Made by a program: the position numbers and the translations under genes
In this document: in pieces, positions 22,612 through 35,530 of the stretch
Layout of the letters: the number at the start of each line of letters is the position of its first letter
How positions within the stretch are numbered: position 1 is the stretch's first letter
The notes under the pieces: generated by a model
What the model saw: only the letters and a program-made list of their open reading frames with translations
Told to the model about the DNA's origin: nothing
The model's database searches: none
Source of the DNA: Scytalidium lignicola
Lineage: Eukaryota > Ascomycota > Leotiomycetes
Direction of reading: 5' to 3'
Assembly (NCBI GenBank): GCA_002812745.2
Contig: NCSJ02000002.1
Location: 351,795-415,794 of the forward strand
DNA: 64,000 bases

Positions 22612-25600
22612 TATATGTTTTGAATGTGAAGCATTGGTTTAAAGGGTTAGAAGAATCTTAAATTACTATCTGTGATGGCAAAATTGTGTATGAAATCATC
22701 AACATTCCATGACATGTGAAAGAAGTTCTAGTCTTTAAAAAGTATAAAAATTCGCCTTGGTTAAAATCAACCAAAGATCCACAGTATGCTGGTTACATGC
22801 CAGGGTCACGAGGCTACTAAAATATCCCTTAGCCCTTGGTTCCTGCCTCATGTAACTAACTTGATGATATCAAATCCAAGCCATCATCACACATGCATGC
22901 CTCACTAGACAATTTGGCTTAGCTGAAGAAGAACGAAAGAAAAAAAANTTTTGCGATCAAAAAGGACACATTTCAATCCAGAATCTCAATTTAGACAAGC
23001 CCTACTTGCTGCCAAGAAGCCAAATCCAATTCTATCCTCAGGGATATTCGGAAAGGCGGCAAAGATCCTCAAAGCAGGCAATATTCGCAACGCTACAGTA
23101 TCTTGTCTCTTTAGCGAGATCACGATCGGTCAACAATCGATCAATTAAACCAACAGAAACATGGACGGCACAAGAAGGAGAGCGGGAGAAGAAGACGGGA
23201 AACCAAGACAGGAGTCAGCATGCATCGTACACATCCAGGAAACGAAACACGGCATAATAGAAGGTGTGAGACAACACTATACAGTACAGTAGTTAATCAT
23301 TCATAACTTCTCTCCCCTTTCGTTACGATAGGGGGCTTCAGGAATAACCCTACTGTAATTTGCTGCACAAATAATAATAAAAGGTTGCTCCGGCAGCTAT
23401 CAGAGAGAAGTTGGAGGAGAAACCGGGCATTCCACTTCCCTAAAATCGAAAGCGACTGGGTTGTTGTACCGGCCACCGGTACACAAGGATGCAGGAAAAA
23501 ATTGGAGGCTAAGATGACTTGCATACAATTTCGAGCATCCCTGGCTTCTATATCGCCCTGCAGATGGGAGAATCAGGGCAAGACCACCGTACTGGAGACG
23601 GGATAAAAGTTTCATTTCTCTTACTGTACTCCAGCCAGGCCAGGTGACCATTGCACATTATCTGCGACAGAGGAGAAAGGCAGCGCTTACTGTACTGTAT
23701 TTTCCATCCACATCTGTCTCCATTCTGGAGGACATCTTTGTTCAGGTATCAAATAATGGCATACGGTGACTTGGTAGACACGAATCGAGGCACCAAGGAT
23801 AGCTAAGGCCAGGCGCCATACTCCTTTTTCGAGCTCGATCTTGTCCGATTCGTCACTTGCTATTTCGATTCGGCTTGCCGGCGCTGTAGGGAAGGAGAAT
23901 CGATCAATCGAAGATCTGCGGACGGAAACAACAGACAACGTTACACCAGTGTTCAAGGAAGTCCGGGGAGCTTCTAGAAGGTCAGCATTTCGTGTAGAGA
24001 CCCCTGGGCGGTTCCTGGTCGAAGCCCTCAAACGGGTAGAAGGGGCAACTAACTAACTAACTAACGAGCAGACGTCCGATGCAGGTGCTACAGGTGCTAC
24101 AGCAGCATTCCCAGAACCTCCCTCGTTCAAGCACGGTACTGTACAGCAGATGAGACCCGAAGCACCTCCCTATCTCTGCAGCAACCAGCCCAGATTTCTG
24201 ACACAATCGATTTTGATTACGCAAATAAACCACGCAATAAGTTAAGCTCTGTCTCAGCCCCGTAAGGAGACGAGCCCTTCAGCAATCAAACCTTGCCGTT
24301 AGACAAGTGATCCGCGGGGCTCCAGGGCTTTGAAGACTTCTAGACGATGATTTCGGCAGCCACTTCAACACTAGGAGTACCGTAATCACAACGTACTGGT
24401 TACGGCAACAACCCGATGTTAGAATCACGAGAACAAGCAACGAAAGCAGACCCGAGGACCAAACAGTGCAAGCAAGCACCCCGTGCGGGAAACGGCGGAC
24501 CCTTATTCATAAGGTTGTACTGGCAGACTGACAGATGATCCGTAAGCCCAAACGAGAGATGTGCAAATTTTCAGTGCTACGTACAGTGTACCGTGAGGTG
24601 AGTGTGCATCGGGGAAAGGAAGGAGATGAGATGAGATGAGCTGGCAGCTGGGAGCTACCACCTCCCCTTTTCCTCTACTCGCTCCTTTCCGGCAGCACAA
24701 GTGCATAGCACAGCACTGGTTCTAGGCTCCGTACCAGTCTCTTGCTTTATATTACTGTATTCATAGTAGCAAAAGAGCGCGCCACAAGGAGACACACCCG
24801 GGCCTAGCGCTGGGATTTCTATTACAGTACGAGCACAGGTGATTCAGGAACAGCCCTGAAGAAGTTAGACGACCCCCTCACTCGCCCCTCGCACCCTGAC
24901 TCTGACTCTGACACTGGCATTAGCAGATTAGCACCAAAAGAAAAAGGTGCAGTGCATACATGCATGGAGTTTATCTGGCCCAAACGAGCTTCCTCCGTGT
25001 CCATCGAACAAGAAGAAGCAGAGAAAGAGGAAGAGAAAGAGGAAGAAGGAAAAAAAAAACGGCAAGAGAAGACGATAAAAAGGAAGAGCAGATAACCAGA
25101 AGATTGATTCCCAAGCCGACCACAATTTTGGAGACTCCGACAAGGCCTCGTACCGTGCGTGCGGAGTGTACAGTACTGGATAATTATTATTATTACAGTC
25201 TATCCTTTTCCCCCTTTCTCCCCACTTTCTTCAAACTCACCATCGCTTCACAACGGCACGAACGGTTCAGGCGAAGGAAAGATTTCCTCGGGCCTGCTCC
25301 ACCGCGACGACCATTGCTGCGTCATAATTGTGGCTCTGAAGGGATTCCCGCCTAATTAATTCACTGCTGCAGCGCACCGCAGCGCACCGTACCGCCGGTC
25401 CAATATCGGTTCCGTGCATCCAAAGATCTTTGCGAACTTCCTACCGCGAAAGCCCCAAGCCCTCTCTTCTCTTCCCCCCTTCCCTCTCTTGTGCCCCCGG
25501 TTGGCAGCCAATCCATTCCGCGCCTACACTTTCTTACTTCCAACTTTCTTTCCCTCCAACTTTCATTTTCCCATATACGCATTTGGATATACACAACCTT

Positions 25601-25713
25601 GCCCGACTCTTCCTCTTGCCCGGCTGTAAATTGAATATCTCCGTCGTGAACCAGAAGTCAATCGACTCGCATTCCTTCCACAGCCACTTTTCTTCTTACA
25701 CCACCAGAGCGCA
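22612..25713. other. 3.1 kb gene-free block with GTAC motifs
   Basis: No gene model is supported. The block contains one ambiguous base next to an A run (22948), GTAC-rich short repeats near 23281, 23690, 24136 and 25168, and an AACT tandem at 24047-24065. The final 500 bases before 25714 are CT-rich on the plus strand (CTTCCCCCCTTCC, CTTTCTTTCCCTCC) and look like the promoter and leader of the downstream SDR gene. Confidence 0.5.
24047..24065. repeat. AACT tetranucleotide microsatellite
   Basis: Nearly five tandem copies of AACT in non-coding DNA. Confidence 0.85.
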
Positions 25714-27070
25714 ATGGCGGAGAAGCCAGCGGTGCTCATTATCGGCGGGCTGGGCTACCTCGGACGATTTCTCGCCCTGCACATCCACAAGAATAATCTG
25801 GCATCCGAAGTTCGGATCGTGGATAAGGTCCTGCCACAGCTGGCATGGCTGGCACCAGAGTTCCAGGAAGCCTGCTCGCAGGATAAATTCATGCAGGCAG
25901 ATGCCAGTAGAGAGCGTATGTGCTGCCCATCTCTTTATTTCTTGAGTCTTCTAAATCTCTCGCGGTCTGCGCATCTCCTATGCTTCTAAAACTCTCGCTG
26001 ACTCCAACTCCTTCGGATAATAGAATCCCTACCTCGCATCTTCGATCGTGCAGATGGCAAACAGTGGGATTACGTCTTCAACTGTGGTGGTGAAACCAGA
26101 TATTCGCAAGAAGATGAGGTCTACAAGTTGCGATCGCTAGCATTGAGCTTGGCAATCGGGCAAGAGGCAGCCAAGAGGGGTGTCAAGGCTTTCGTCGAGC
26201 TCAGCACGGGAATGATCTACAAATCAGATTCCCAGCCTAGTAAAGAGGGCGATAAATTGAAGCCTTGGAGCAAAATCGCCGTGTTCAAGTTGCAGGCCGA
26301 GGAAGCACTCTCTCAGATTGAGGGGTAAGTCTGATATTACCTTCCGATTCTTATCTGCTCCTCATGAGGCGTAAAATCCTCCTCAAACTCATCAAAAGGT
26401 CAAAGGCTGACCTTAAAATTTCTTTTTTTCAAGACTTAACCTCGCAATCGTCCGTCTAGCCCATGTATATGGCGATTATACTTCCCAGTATATATCTACG
26501 GCTCTGTGTCTCGCCCGTGTCTACCAGCACCAGAAAGAGGAAATGAAATGGCTCTGGACGAGAGATCTCCGCGGAAACACCGTGCACGTGACTGATGCCG
26601 TTCGAGCAATCTGGGATGTAGCTGACTGGTATGCTATCAAAAAGATGCCAAACTGGGACGAAAAAACCATGGGGAAGACCCCTGTTTTCAATGTTGTTGA
26701 TAATGGACAGACATCTCAAGGTTTGGTTGCCGAGCTCATCGGAGAGATATTCAAGATTGAGACCGGCTTCCAAGGGCAGCTGATCAGTACCTTTGCCAAA
26801 CTCAACATAGATAGTGTGGTGGACGATATTAATGATGATGTCTTGGGTCCCTGGGCGGAGTTATTGGAGGAAGCGGGAATCACAAGACCTGGACCCATCA
26901 CGCCCTTCATGGAGAAGGAGTTGTTGAAGGACACAGATCTCAGCATGGACGGCAGCAGACTACAGAAAGTCGTAGGATTTACGTATGAGAAGCCGAAATT
27001 AACAAAAGAGTTGCTGCAGGAAGTCATTGACAGTTATATACGAATTGGATGGTGGCCTGTTGCAAAATAG
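25714..27070 (+). CDS. Atypical NAD-dependent epimerase/dehydratase-like SDR
   Basis: Extended short-chain dehydrogenase/reductase of the NAD-dependent epimerase/dehydratase type. Exons 25714..25915, 26024..26324 and 26434..27070 give 379 residues. The Rossmann nucleotide loop is clear at the N-terminus (IIGGLGYLGRFLALHI), followed by an acidic residue (RIVDK), an NCGGET block and a STGMIYKS strand. Where active SDRs carry YxxxK, this protein reads IAVFK before LQAEEAL, so the catalytic Tyr seems replaced while the Lys stays. The substrate is unknown; a non-catalytic or altered role is possible. The C-terminal half (VVDNGQTSQG, TPFMEKELL) matches uncharacterised fungal proteins as I remember them. 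It converges on the capping protein gene. Confidence 0.85.
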
Positions 27071-28041
27071 GTTGTCTCAAAACTTCCAAGACAACAACCA
27101 CCTCCACCGGTATAACAGATGATTCCTTTTTTGGTTTACTCCTAATACAAACTATACAATAATACTAAACGGACCGAGATAACTACAAATTATAACACCA
27201 GCGGTCACACCAAGACGAAAGCGAAACGATTCATGATGACGAGTAACGGACTTGGACATACATAATCACCACTAAGAGCGAATCGGCGCCGACAGTTCCT
27301 TCAACAGTTTTCCACAGTCAAACAATATCACTCTCCTATTTCGACTTCTATCCATCAGACTTTTGTAATCCATCCAGTTCAACTTCTCTTCATCTGCGTC
27401 TCTCTCTTTTTGTTTCTGCATTGCGACAACCTGGTTTTTTGTTTTGTTTTTTTGGCAATATTGCATGTACATATATGATGGCTGAGTCTCCTTTGTTTTC
27501 CGCATGTGTCTGTGTGTTTTCCTGTGAGAAGTGGAGAAAGAAGAGGAATTGCATTTAGGGGCTTGTTTGGTGTAATAACAGGTGCTTGCTTTTTCAGTCC
27601 AGGTTCATAGCGAGAGCGGATTTGATTCTTCTTGATTTACTATTCTATATGGCAAATGGGTACGGATATGTCACAACGTCGATTGAGATGTTTCTAGGCT
27701 TGATATTTAATCCTTAAGGGCCTTAGAGTTGACATAGTTATTAAATAATACTTTTATATTAGTGATTATAGATTTCCACATTTGTGAAACTTTTCGTTGA
27801 AAAGCAGGGGGATCCTGATAGAAGTATGATAATAATATTGTACAAAGCTACGTTTGCAAGCATGGTATTACTGTTTTGGAATATATCAAATAAGGGAATC
27901 TCTTTTTTTTTTTCATAACGGGCATTATCTGCTTTTCATCACCGGAACCCACACATGGGACGAACCATCTTCAACAAAATCTAGACGTGGAAGGCAGGAG
28001 AGATCTATCTTTCCACCGAAAAAAAGGAGATCAACACCATT
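27071..28041. other. Convergent 3' intergenic region
   Basis: About 970 bases between two converging genes. AT-rich with T runs; it probably holds both 3' UTRs. No coding or RNA gene seen. Confidence 0.55.
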
Positions 28042-29165
28042 TTACCGCTTCATAGAATTAATCATCTCCTGATGTGTAGCCTTGTCCCGATTCAACTCAG
28101 TAAGAGCATTTACACTCCTCAAATCACCAACGACATCTTTGGCCTTGCCAAAGTACACCTCCTGTAACAGGTTCCGCATCTTAAGCTCCATGTCTTCCAC
28201 CAGTTTGCCAATGTTCGCAATATGCGATGTGTCATCTTCGATGGGTAGATCGCTTTCGATTTGTCGGGTCATATTCCCGCTGAGATCCATATCACCCAGT
28301 GCCTCGCTGCCGGTCGAGAGGTGCAGGATAACGGTGGAGGTGAGCTTGTAGTGCGCGGTGCGGGCACGATCTACAACTTCAAAGACGTGGATTGAGTCCC
28401 AGGCTCCCTCGGATTTTCTAGAAGGAGTCGCGACTATTGTAGATGTGTTAGCAGTCTGATCAAGTGAAGCTTTTTCTCAATCCCTTGAAGTTCGAACCAT
28501 ACCAAAAAATCCAAGCATCCGACAAAAAGCTACATCTAGCATACGCAAGGAGATAGGAAGAGGAAGAAGAGAGGGCAGATTATGCTAAAAAAGAAGAAGA
28601 AGAAAAAACCAACCTTTCTTCAACAACACCACCCCAGCAAACCCATCATCCAAATCCCAAAGATAAACACTACTAACACCCCCCTCATAATACAGCTCCC
28701 GATACACATCAAACGCCTCATTAGCCTTAATCTCCATCTTCCTCACCCTCTCATTCGGCGCCCCATCCGGCGCATCCTCCACAACTCCTGAGCCAGGAAT
28801 CTCAAACTCTCCGCTCCACGGCGATCTATATGCGTCCCCGTCACGGTTGTAGTCGCAGAGGAGGTAATCTCGTCCGGTTTTTCGACATCGGGAGATGGTG
28901 AGCGGTTGGTCGACTGAGGAAAGGAGTTCTTCTGTTATGTCGGGGACGAGACTGAGGATCCCGTTCAGGTGGATGGAGGTATGTTTGGGGTCGAGGCGGC
29001 GGAGGAGGTCGCTGGTTAGGAGGAAGTTTGTTGTCAGTTGGGGTGGTCTGTATGTAGTTTTTTTGTTTCCTTTCGGGATAGAGCGGCTAGGGACAGATTT
29101 TGATTTGAATTTAAGAGAGAGGGACGGACTTACAGCGCGCTATCGAATGGGTCTGCTTCCGCCAT
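28042..29165 (-). CDS. CAP2: F-actin-capping protein subunit beta
   Basis: Beta subunit of the CapZ heterodimer, which caps barbed ends of actin filaments in cortical patches. Exons 29134..29165, 28614..29011 and 28042..28433 give 273 residues, the expected size. The start [19 protein letters not shown] is the classic CapZ-beta N-terminus. Further hallmarks are [53 protein letters not shown] and the C-terminal [20 protein letters not shown] helix with the tentacle region. The second intron starts GTTGGT, a weak donor, but phase and conservation support it. The coding GC content of exon 2 is higher than that of its neighbours. Confidence 0.94.
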
Positions 29166-29576
29166 TTTTGAAATTTTTGGACTTGGGAGAGATGTCGACG
29201 TGGAGAGCTGCGGGGATCGAGGGGTTGATGTTCCAGCAAGCTCGTAAGCGAGGACGTCAGAACAGTAGCAACTACCCCTCCTTTTTCTGATCATAGATCA
29301 TTTAAAGCTTTGAGGTGTTTACTATTTGGAGATATTCCAAACTTATGAATACATTACAAAACAGCACACATGCGATTGTTGCCATTAATACTTGAAATTC
29401 ACGTATGCAACGGCTGAAGTACCGTGGTCACCCCCCAATGCATGCTCAAAAGCAAGGGCCGATGAATGCAATCCAGCATCCAGACGCCATAGCCGCCCGC
29501 CAGTGATATGTACAAATAGACCTGTTAAACTCCTGCAATGAAGCCCCCATGAATTTACACATGCACTACATGCCGC
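29166..29576. other. Intergenic, capping protein promoter side
   Basis: About 410 bases between the 3' end of the demethylase gene and the start of CAP2, both on the minus strand. Nothing beyond expected promoter and terminator sequence was seen. Confidence 0.5.
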
Positions 29577-32500
29577 TCACAGATCCATTTCGGAATCAGA
29601 GTCCTCAGCGTACCCGCTAATACGCTTTGCTTTCCTATCACGTCTTGCAGGGCTGTCAAGAGTCTCCTCAGGGCCAGTCACCATTGGATGCGCCTTAACG
29701 TATTCCTCTCTAATTGCAAGAGCATCTCTATCCCACTTAGCTGACTTCTCGTTAAATTCAGCAAGAGCAGTAGTATATGCTTTCTTCTGTATGGCAGCCT
29801 TTTCATTGTAAGGTGCCTTTTCTGATTCGGAAGTCTCCTTCCACATTTTTGTGACCATCTTCTTAACTTCGTTCTGGATTGGCCTTCCCTTTCCTGGCCT
29901 TCTACCTTCCTCGCATTTAGCTTTAGCCTCTTCCCACTTGTCCTTGCTATACATTCGATAAGGATTTGCATAGTTGTTTGCTGGGCGCCAAGGCCTCTCG
30001 CCAATCGCAGAGTAGATAGTATTCCATATCTCCATCTCATACGCTTCAAGCTGTGCTTGCTTGGGATCTTGCTGGCCCTGTGGAGTACCAGCTTTTCTTT
30101 TGGCAGAATTGCTATCCTTGGGAGGGACAAGCGGCTCTGAAATTTGGATGGGCCCAATCATAGCCTCTAGAACCTCCGATGCAGCCCTTATGCCGGAGAT
30201 GTACGCACCATGTACGGTTGCTGGATGTGTACCGCAAGTGTGCTCGCCGGCAAAGAATAAGTTGCCCACGGGCTTTGCCATGACCTCATAATCGTCTGGT
30301 TGGAAATTTGGGCCTGTATATGAGTAGCTGCCGTAAGCAAATTGATCATGTCCCCATCTAGTAACAACCGCTTCTACTGGGTTTGGAACAGTAGAGCCAA
30401 ATACACTCTTCAAAACATCCGTTGCTTCCGAGACAAGAGCTTCATTCGTAGCCTTCTCAGTATAGAAAGCTGCATCACCAGCCATCAAGGCAATCAGAGT
30501 AGGTAATCCAGCGGTGTTGGTGCAGTTGAACCACTGGAAGAATCGCCCTCGTTTGGAGAAATACTCCTTTTGATCTAAACTGAAGCGATCTGGTGGATTC
30601 CTGAGCGTGCCAAAAATATCTCTTTTCGGGTCCCAGAATGGCTCGTTATAAACAAGAATGACCTTATTCAAGGTTCCAAAACCAATCCGCTTGATTGCCC
30701 CCATTTTCCAATCCGGTAACGGTGGCTCGAACTCGAGCTCATGTTGTTTTAATACCCCAAGAGGAAGTGTCGACACTACATAGTCCGCCTCAATTATCTC
30801 TCCGTTACTAAATGTAATCTTTGATGACGTGGGATCTTCAGGGCTGTATGTAATTTTCTTAACAGCACTGTTCTTTCGTATATTCAAAGGTTGAGGGCAA
30901 TTAAGCAACCCCCTTGGAACTTGTTGGTATCCACCAGTAACCATGGTGTGCTTGCCTTCCCACTCATTTCCTGCGTCAAGATCCCAACCACCCAAACTGA
31001 GCTTGTTGCAGGTAGTAGCGTTGCTGTATTCCAAATTTGCTACATGCCAATTAATGAGACGGAGATCCAGAGGAGTGAAGTCAACGATTCTTGTATATTG
31101 ACGAATGGCCTCATCGAATACAGAGCCAAGAGTGGCATCCTTGCCTCTCACAGCAGGTTCAAGGTCAAGATCACATTCGATTCCAACTCCAGGACGCAGT
31201 AGCCATCCAATTTCTTGCGCTTTATATGCAGCTGTATGCACGGCGTGAATTCCAGGTTCCATATGTGCTCTGCCGGTTAAACGATCAGATGATACTGGAA
31301 TCAGTTGCACTTCAGCGCCAGCTGGTGGTTGAGGCTTCGAGGGCGACTGCGAGCCCATAGGGGAGCCTTCTTCAACCTCAAGTATCGATTTACTACCTTC
31401 TAAATTTGGATCACGCCCTGCATCCAGTAGATCTCTATCGCCATCAATCAATGGTGGAGGCTCAACCTTGAACTTGTACTCGCTCACCCGATCGAGAATG
31501 TAGTTGAAGAGCTTTTCTGCATATTGATCGCGGTTGATGTCGACGGGCCGTCCAGTAGCGTCGTAGATTGTAGTATCAGGTCGCAGAGCATGATATGGCA
31601 ACGCTAATTGACCCCTCACGATGATGTTTAACGGATTACCTCGATCAAAGCCAGTAATAATCATGCCACCCATTTCTGCAGTACACCTGCTTCCTTGTCC
31701 AAGTATAGATGATTGTTTAGGTTTCGATTTTAATGCACGAGAATATACCCTTCCACCGATCCTATCTCTTCCCTCTAATACAACCACTCGGGGAATCTCT
31801 TCACCCATCTCATGGAACCGATCCTCAAATTGAGAAAAGAGGCCTTCGAGTTGTCTAGCACAACCCAGGCCAGACATACCAGCTCCTATAACAGCAACAG
31901 TTTTTTGCTTTCTCTTACCAGGCTGTTTTTTCTTGGTGTCTGTTCCAATGGGCGTCTGCTCCAAGCATCCATAATTGATATACCCTCGGCGAACCAACCA
32001 CTCATGGCATATGACAGCAACGTCAAACCAACGGGCATCCTTTGCACAGCCGATAGCTTCATCCCGCATCACCCCTATTAATGGATTTCTAGTCCACAAC
32101 CTCAAAATACCATTCCTAATGTTCAGGTAAGTCGTAACCTGCTGATGACTTAAGTGACTCCGAAGCATTGAATGCTCTTCGGGATGTAAGCTATATGGAT
32201 TTAATCGTGACGCTTCTGCTGCAGCGATGCATTGCCTGGCGTACTCCGAAGGAGCGATGTCAGTCGGTATAGACACTTTCGGACGGACATCGTATTTCTG
32301 TCGTGGACGGCTAGAGTGAGATGAATTTGAAAATTTCTTAGTCGACTTAGAATCAAAGCCAGTGGGAGTAGTAGCCTTGCTTGATAATGAGGACAGCGCT
32401 GAAGAGGCATCAGAGAGATCTGACATCATGGATGAAACCAATGACTCTCGAGCACTTTCAGGCTTAAGATACACAGTATCATGAAAGGTAGTGGTGTGAT

Positions 32501-32902
32501 TTGGTTGTTGCTCAACCCTAAATCAAGGGTCAATTCAATATCTTCACGATAACACCAACTTTGCTATCGCAATGAGTGTGTGTGAGACATAAGAGTGTAT
32601 ACATACTGGGCGCTACGGCTGAGCAAGAGCTTCGCACCTGCCGTGATAACAGAGGTTTTAACTTCAGTGGCATGATTTGACGAATACCTATTCTGAGATG
32701 AATCGACAACAATTGTATGAGAAGGAATTTCATCTAATTGAATAGATTCATCCACAGAAGCATTCGACATAGCGCCTGGAGTAGAGATCGCATTTGAAGA
32801 ATCGAACATGGATAAATGCGAGTCTAGTTCTTGCAATCCCATCAGAGTATCATGAGTGAGATCATCTTGTAGAGAAGTCTGAGCATCCATAGTTGCTGCC
32901 AT
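29577..32902 (-). CDS. LSD1-type SWIRM/amine oxidase/HMG-box histone demethylase
   Basis: Flavin-dependent histone lysine demethylase of the KDM1/LSD1 family, acting in the nucleus on mono- and dimethyl lysine. Exons 32607..32902 and 29577..32517 give 1,078 residues. Order of parts: a disordered Ser-rich N-terminus; a SWIRM domain near 188-285 (SEYARQCIAA.. HEWLVRRGYINYG); the FAD Rossmann motif (VAVIGAGMSGLGCARQLE, then GRDRIGGRVYS); the catalytic amine-oxidase part with the conserved Lys in GFGTLNKVILVYNEPFWD; FAD-tail motif FFAGEHTCGTHPATVHGAYISGIRAA; and an HMG box near 955-1030. No long Tower insertion is visible, unlike animal LSD1. The HMG box after the oxidase is the fungal arrangement (SpLsd1-like). 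Confidence 0.92.
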
Positions 32903-34142
32903 GTTTATAGCTAAAGACTTGTGACCTTGACTTAATTACCGTCGATATCGTATATGTGGACCAGGGACAACGAGATGGTCACGAAGGGAGTACTACTATT
33001 CGAGGGTCGCCTGAATAGTTAACACCCCATCCATGAACAAGTCTATGGAAAACCACCAAAATACAACTAATATTCGCTATTTAACAGTCTGTTAACCTAA
33101 TTAGCGCTTCTACATACTTGATATATGAGGATATCATAAGACATGGGGGTATGCGGCTCACCTGTCGCATCCATGAAAGCCATGTATAGTTCCTCCGACG
33201 AGTCTAAACGCAATAGCTCGTCGCCTTTTGATTCCGCCGCTAGGGATGTACACGCAGTTTAAAGACTCAATAGGATTCATAGAAGCAGTGTTGCAAAAAT
33301 TTGCATATATCATTCCTGTCTAGAGATTCTCGGGTCGAAATGGGGTCGATGCGACAATGCAGACTAATCACGTGGCATGTAGTCTATTTTCCGACTAATT
33401 TTAACGTCAAGCCTCCTAAGCAAGACTACCTTCCTTTTATGTATATCTAAAAAGATATCCGTTAGAAAAATTATTAACACTTGGTGTGTCTATCCTCGCT
33501 ATCTCAGCCACACAGTCGCTGCGGGGAGATTACAGTCAACTTATACAAGCTCGAGAGTCAACCCTCGTTGCCACATTCACACTAGTACTCAAATATAGAA
33601 GATTCGATATCAAATACAACGGATTAATTAACAGCTACGCAGTGTGTAGTACCCAGATTCTCGAACCAGCCCTGTTGCTTCCTCGCCTCGTTCAATAAAG
33701 CTCAGCCTCTCCCCTCGACTACATAACCAGTACATCCCTCCCGTTCCCATTCATTTCGTGCCCAGAGCGAAAGCGAACGCCAAGGGTATACAAATTCAAC
33801 GCCTGTGAACACCAAAACACCGCTTAAAAGATGAACGACTTTTAAGAAACAACAGAGAACGAAAGAAACGGCTGACCAGGTAACCTGGATTGAACTAAAA
33901 TATTGTGCTTGAGCAAGAAAGGTTGCGTTATGTACAATGTGAGATGTTCGGAGGCAGAAGACAGTTTAGGTTGCTAGAAGTGCTATACCTGTTAAGGAAG
34001 CTTTGGATGGTAATCAGCGTCCATCGGAATCTCGGACACAGGCGGTAGATGGTGCCTGCCAAAGACAGACTGAACTTGAATGTGTAGCGCCGAGATAGAT
34101 CCTTTGTTGAGGTAAGTGTTATTGTTGAAAATGAACACCAGA
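32903..34142. other. Intergenic, demethylase promoter region
   Basis: About 1.24 kb of AT-rich DNA upstream of the demethylase gene and downstream of the BAH-PHD gene. No coding or RNA gene recognised. Confidence 0.5.
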
Positions 34143-35530
34143 TCATTCAAGGGCAGTGCCACACTTTGGGCAGATAATAGGTTCCAGCCAGGTCTTCGGA
34201 CCCTCAGAATCCTTTCGTAAATCTGTTATCTCGAACTTTGGTGGTTTCTCCTCATCCTTAATAACGGCTTTAAAGAAACCCTGATAAATCTTTTTTCCAG
34301 ACAATCTTCCGTGCTTCCCCTTTCTCGCAACTTCTTTAGACTCGGTTCCGTTCAGTTTGGCCACAACTGTCGTCGTCTCGTCCTTGATAGCTGGTTTGCT
34401 TTCAATGGTGTCGGAGTCTGTAGGGTCTGTTGAAGCTGGCGCCGCTAGCGCAGTTACAGTTTCAGCTTCAGTCTTCTCTCCCTCCACCAATTTCTTGTAT
34501 GTCTTTGTAAGAATGTCATCAATTAAGCACTCTGGGTGAAGCCAAATCTTGCATGTCTCATTGTCACAGACGAACATCATAGAATCTGGATTAGAGTGGC
34601 CATTGCAAATGCAGTGCGTCTTGATGGGCTAGAATATAAACACATTAGCTACATAGGACTACTCAACAATCTAGAGGTAGAAACCCACCGAGAGCAGCCC
34701 AGTCTCTCTGTTAAAAGTCTGACGCCAGTAGAGCCCCGATGTCTGGTCTTCATCGTTACCTTCTTCTAGCCAATGATTAACCTCGGCCTTGCCAGCAAAA
34801 GACAAGACATCGAGAACATCCATGTAGTTAGATGCAATAAGCTCATGGTAACCGTGATACGTGCGCTGTCCCGAAATAGCTGCATTTACAACATCGGGCC
34901 CCTTAGCAGGTGGCAGTTGTTCTCTCCAGTACATCCAAGCAACCTAAAAGATTACTAAATATCCAGTGTAAGAATCGAAAGCTATATACTCACTAGCGCA
35001 TAGACGTGTTGGGGATCTTTCGCCCTGACTTGCAGTATTCTGGCGACCCAAAAGGACTTATGCTCTTCCTTATCCTTGGGAGTGGTTCCCTCTCCCTTAA
35101 CATATACGAAATGGTTGCTCTTGTAAATCTCTCCTTGAACTAAAGCACCATATCAGCAGCGCGTCTGAAAAGGAAAAGCACGGTCCTCGTTATAATAGAA
35201 GACTATTAACTAGGGTTACTTACTGATAAAGTTATTATATTTCTTCATCGAAGACCATTTTTGTATTGGTGTAATTGTGTAGTACTGGTCCAATTCGCTC
35301 TTCTCGTTGCCTTTCGTAACGAATGGAGAAGCTTGGAACTCAGCATGGTCAACTAGCTCCTGCTCCTTCTTCGAGAGCTTGCGCTTGCTATTCATCGGGG
35401 GATACTGAACTGTGAAGTGAGTAACCTCATCAACATCCGGCGTCGCGGACCCCGTCGCGGACCGTTTCGACCGTTTCGAAGATGTCCCATCATCAAGAGT
35501 CGCACCGAGAAGGCCATGCTTCGGTGCCAT
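34143..35530 (-). CDS. BAH and PHD domain chromatin protein
   Basis: Nuclear protein with a bromo-adjacent homology (BAH) domain followed by a PHD finger; in fungi such proteins read histone marks (EPR-1 of Neurospora binds H3K27me3). Exons 35224..35530, 34994..35139, 34689..34943 and 34143..34628 give 397 residues. The BAH domain covers about 105-235 (EIYKSNHFVYV, FWVARILQVRA, VYALVAWMYWREQ, HELIASNYMDVLDVLSFAGKAEV). The PHD starts CICNGHSNPD..CDNETCKIWLHPECL but its final CxxC (CPKC) comes only at the very C-terminus, after about 100 polar residues. Whether it is the EPR-1 orthologue cannot be told from this alone. It is on the same strand as the demethylase, 1.2 kb away. Confidence 0.88.

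Noticed and set aside
29577..35530. Demethylase and BAH-PHD genes as a chromatin gene cluster
   Set aside because: Only two genes on the same strand 1.2 kb apart; adjacency alone does not show a functional unit.
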